Assembly (NCBI GenBank): GCA_012513165.1
Contig: JAAZCT010000238.1
Coordinates: 1-5,240, forward strand
Direction: 5' to 3'
DNA: 5,240 bases
Origin: Actinomycetales bacterium
Lineage (GTDB): Bacteria > Actinomycetota > Actinomycetes > Propionibacteriales > Nocardioidaceae
The position numbers and the translations under genes are program-made. Below the pieces are notes generated by a model. That model searched no databases. It was not told where the DNA came from and worked only from the letters and a program-made list of their open reading frames with translations. Positions within the stretch are counted from its first letter, which is position 1. Every line of letters starts with the position of its first letter. This document shows, piece after piece, positions 4,166-5,240 of the stretch.

Positions 4166-5240
4166 ATGTCAATTCATTTCTCACTTCCCACCCCCGCCGA
4201 TTTCGAAGTTCTGGCTAAACCACAGGACATCGCGGTAACGGTTTATGTCGAGACGGCCCCGAACGTGGCCGACGCCGACCGAGCAAAGGTTGCGTTTAAG
4301 AGCGCCTTTGATGATGCACTCAATCAACTGGAAGATGCGGGCATCAGCCACCCGGTGCGCACCGAAATCGCTCAGTCGCGCGAGGAAATTCTCGATTCCG
4401 ATATTTGGCACAAACTGTCGCGTTCACTTGCGGTGTTCGTAGCACCGGGGTTCAGCGAAGTGTTCGTGTTGCCAAACAGAATCGAAGACCATTTCGATGC
4501 CGGAACTACATTCTCTCTCGGCTTGTTGTGGCGCAGCGTCACCCAAATCCAAGAAGCTTTTGCACTCACACTGTCGGCGAACGAATGGAAGCTCTGGCAC
4601 GCCACGCCGACCGCTCGCGCGACCGAACTCGCCATTTCCGGCGACTATCCGGACAGCGCATCAGACGCGACGAACCGTGGCTCAGCCGGACGGGGCGATG
4701 ATCGCCTCAGCGGAGACCCCTACGACTTGTACGCGAAACGAGTTGCCGATGCAGCTCAAACGGAATTGGCTGCAATCAACCCCGCTGGCAATATCCCGTT
4801 GTTCGTTTTTGCTGAAGAACAACTGTTGGGACGTTTTGACGTGCGGAAAGAGGGACGCCACCTTGAACTCGTGCGAGGAGCCGCCGATCGACTCACTGCT
4901 GCCGAAATCGATGAGGAAATTCGTGGCCGGTTGGCCGAGGTCAACACCACAATTACCGCAGCCGAATTGGCGAACTTGGGTGAGATTTATCAGAGCCGAG
5001 TCGAACACGATTTGGCCGCAATTGCTCACCTTGCGGCACAAGGTTCGGTTGAGGCCATGTGGTTCGATATGACTCAAGACGGCTGGGGCACGCTGAATCC
5101 GGAAACGGGCGAGATCAGTTACGCACCAGATGATTCGGGAGCGTTCACACCAGGTGTGGGCGCACTGTTCGGACAAATCGCCACGCTAGTGGTAGCCAAA
5201 GGCGGTCGTGCGGTCGCGGTTCGTGGATCTGATCAGCCAG
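4166..5240 (+). CDS. baeRF11-family protein (bacterial archaeo-eukaryotic release factor-like), C-terminus cut by window edge
   Basis: The frame is open for 358 codons from the ATG to the window end. The sequence resembles what I remember of the baeRF family 11, bacterial relatives of the eRF1/Pelota release factors proposed to act at the ribosome in termination, rescue or conflict settings. Family-like stretches are an N-terminal domain with IAVTVYVET (22-30), then WHKLSRSLAVFVAPG (81-95) and VFVLPNRIEDHF (99-110). A middle segment has AFALTLSANEWKLWHA (131-146). A second domain has NIPLFVFAEEQLLGRF (209-224). The C-terminal domain has GSVEAMWFDM (293-302), NPETGEISYA (311-320), and GGRAVAVRGSDQP at the edge. 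Relatives end about 15-20 residues later, so little is missing. No GGQ peptide-release motif is visible, so peptidyl-tRNA hydrolysis cannot be assumed. It has its own leader and appears monocistronic here. Confidence 0.8.
   Translation, partial: MSIHFSLPTPADFEVLAKPQDIAVTVYVETAPNVADADRAKVAFKSAFDDALNQLEDAGISHPVRTEIAQSREEILDSDIWHKLSRSLAVFVAPGFSEVFVLPNRIEDHFDAGTTFSLGLLWRSVTQIQEAFALTLSANEWKLWHATPTARATELAISGDYPDSASDATNRGSAGRGDDRLSGDPYDLYAKRVADAAQTELAAINPAGNIPLFVFAEEQLLGRFDVRKEGRHLELVRGAADRLTAAEIDEEIRGRLAEVNTTITAAELANLGEIYQSRVEHDLAAIAHLAAQGSVEAMWFDMTQDGWGTLNPETGEISYAPDDSGAFTPGVGALFGQIATLVVAKGGRAVAVRGSDQP

Noticed and set aside
4497..5072. 191-codon plus-strand open frame inside the baeRF gene
   Set aside because: It is out of frame with the recognisable baeRF11 motifs and has a low-complexity S/R/P-rich composition.
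4682..5176. 164-codon minus-strand open frame opposite the baeRF gene
   Set aside because: It is antisense to recognisable family motifs and has no family similarity of its own.
1..5240. CRISPR array, tRNA or rRNA gene, toxin-antitoxin pair, phage genes
   Set aside because: No evenly spaced DNA repeats, cloverleaf, rRNA-like sequence or matching protein families were found on either strand by reading.

Overview
The window looks like a chromosomal segment of a moderately GC-rich actinobacterium. The evidence is the protein families: a small repeat-rich protein translationally coupled to an RDD membrane protein, a baeRF11-type release-factor-like protein, and an actinobacterial-looking IS3-family transposase. 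GC is well above 50% by eye. No rRNA, tRNA or CRISPR array is visible, so placement below phylum is not supported.

Layout. Positions 1-137 are short flanking DNA with no recognisable gene. Positions 138-1457 are an apparently intact IS3-family insertion sequence on the minus strand, with orfA (1361-1065), orfB (1068-208), a GTGA overlap, a -1 frameshift signal and unusually long terminal inverted repeats. Immediately right of it, on the plus strand, is the catalytic body of a purple-acid-phosphatase-like metallophosphoesterase (to 2494). Its signal peptide and the start of its N-terminal domain are missing exactly at the IS boundary. Two hairpins (2519-2545 and 2561-2590) follow it.

Next is a plus-strand pair: a 256-residue protein with a C-terminal 13-residue repeat (2652-3422), and an RDD-family membrane protein (3422-3937) whose start codon overlaps the upstream stop in TAATG. 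After a 228-base AT-richer intergenic region comes a baeRF11-family protein (4166 to the window end, C-terminus cut off by the edge).

How they fit together. The repeat protein and the RDD protein are almost certainly co-translated and probably act together at the membrane. The phosphoesterase and the baeRF protein look like separate transcription units. The clearest event in the window is the decapitation of the phosphoesterase by the IS. The left flank does not encode the missing N-terminus, so a deletion or rearrangement accompanied or followed the insertion. I see no strong case for a new multi-gene defence or biosynthetic system; the least characterised material is the repeat protein/RDD pair and the baeRF protein.
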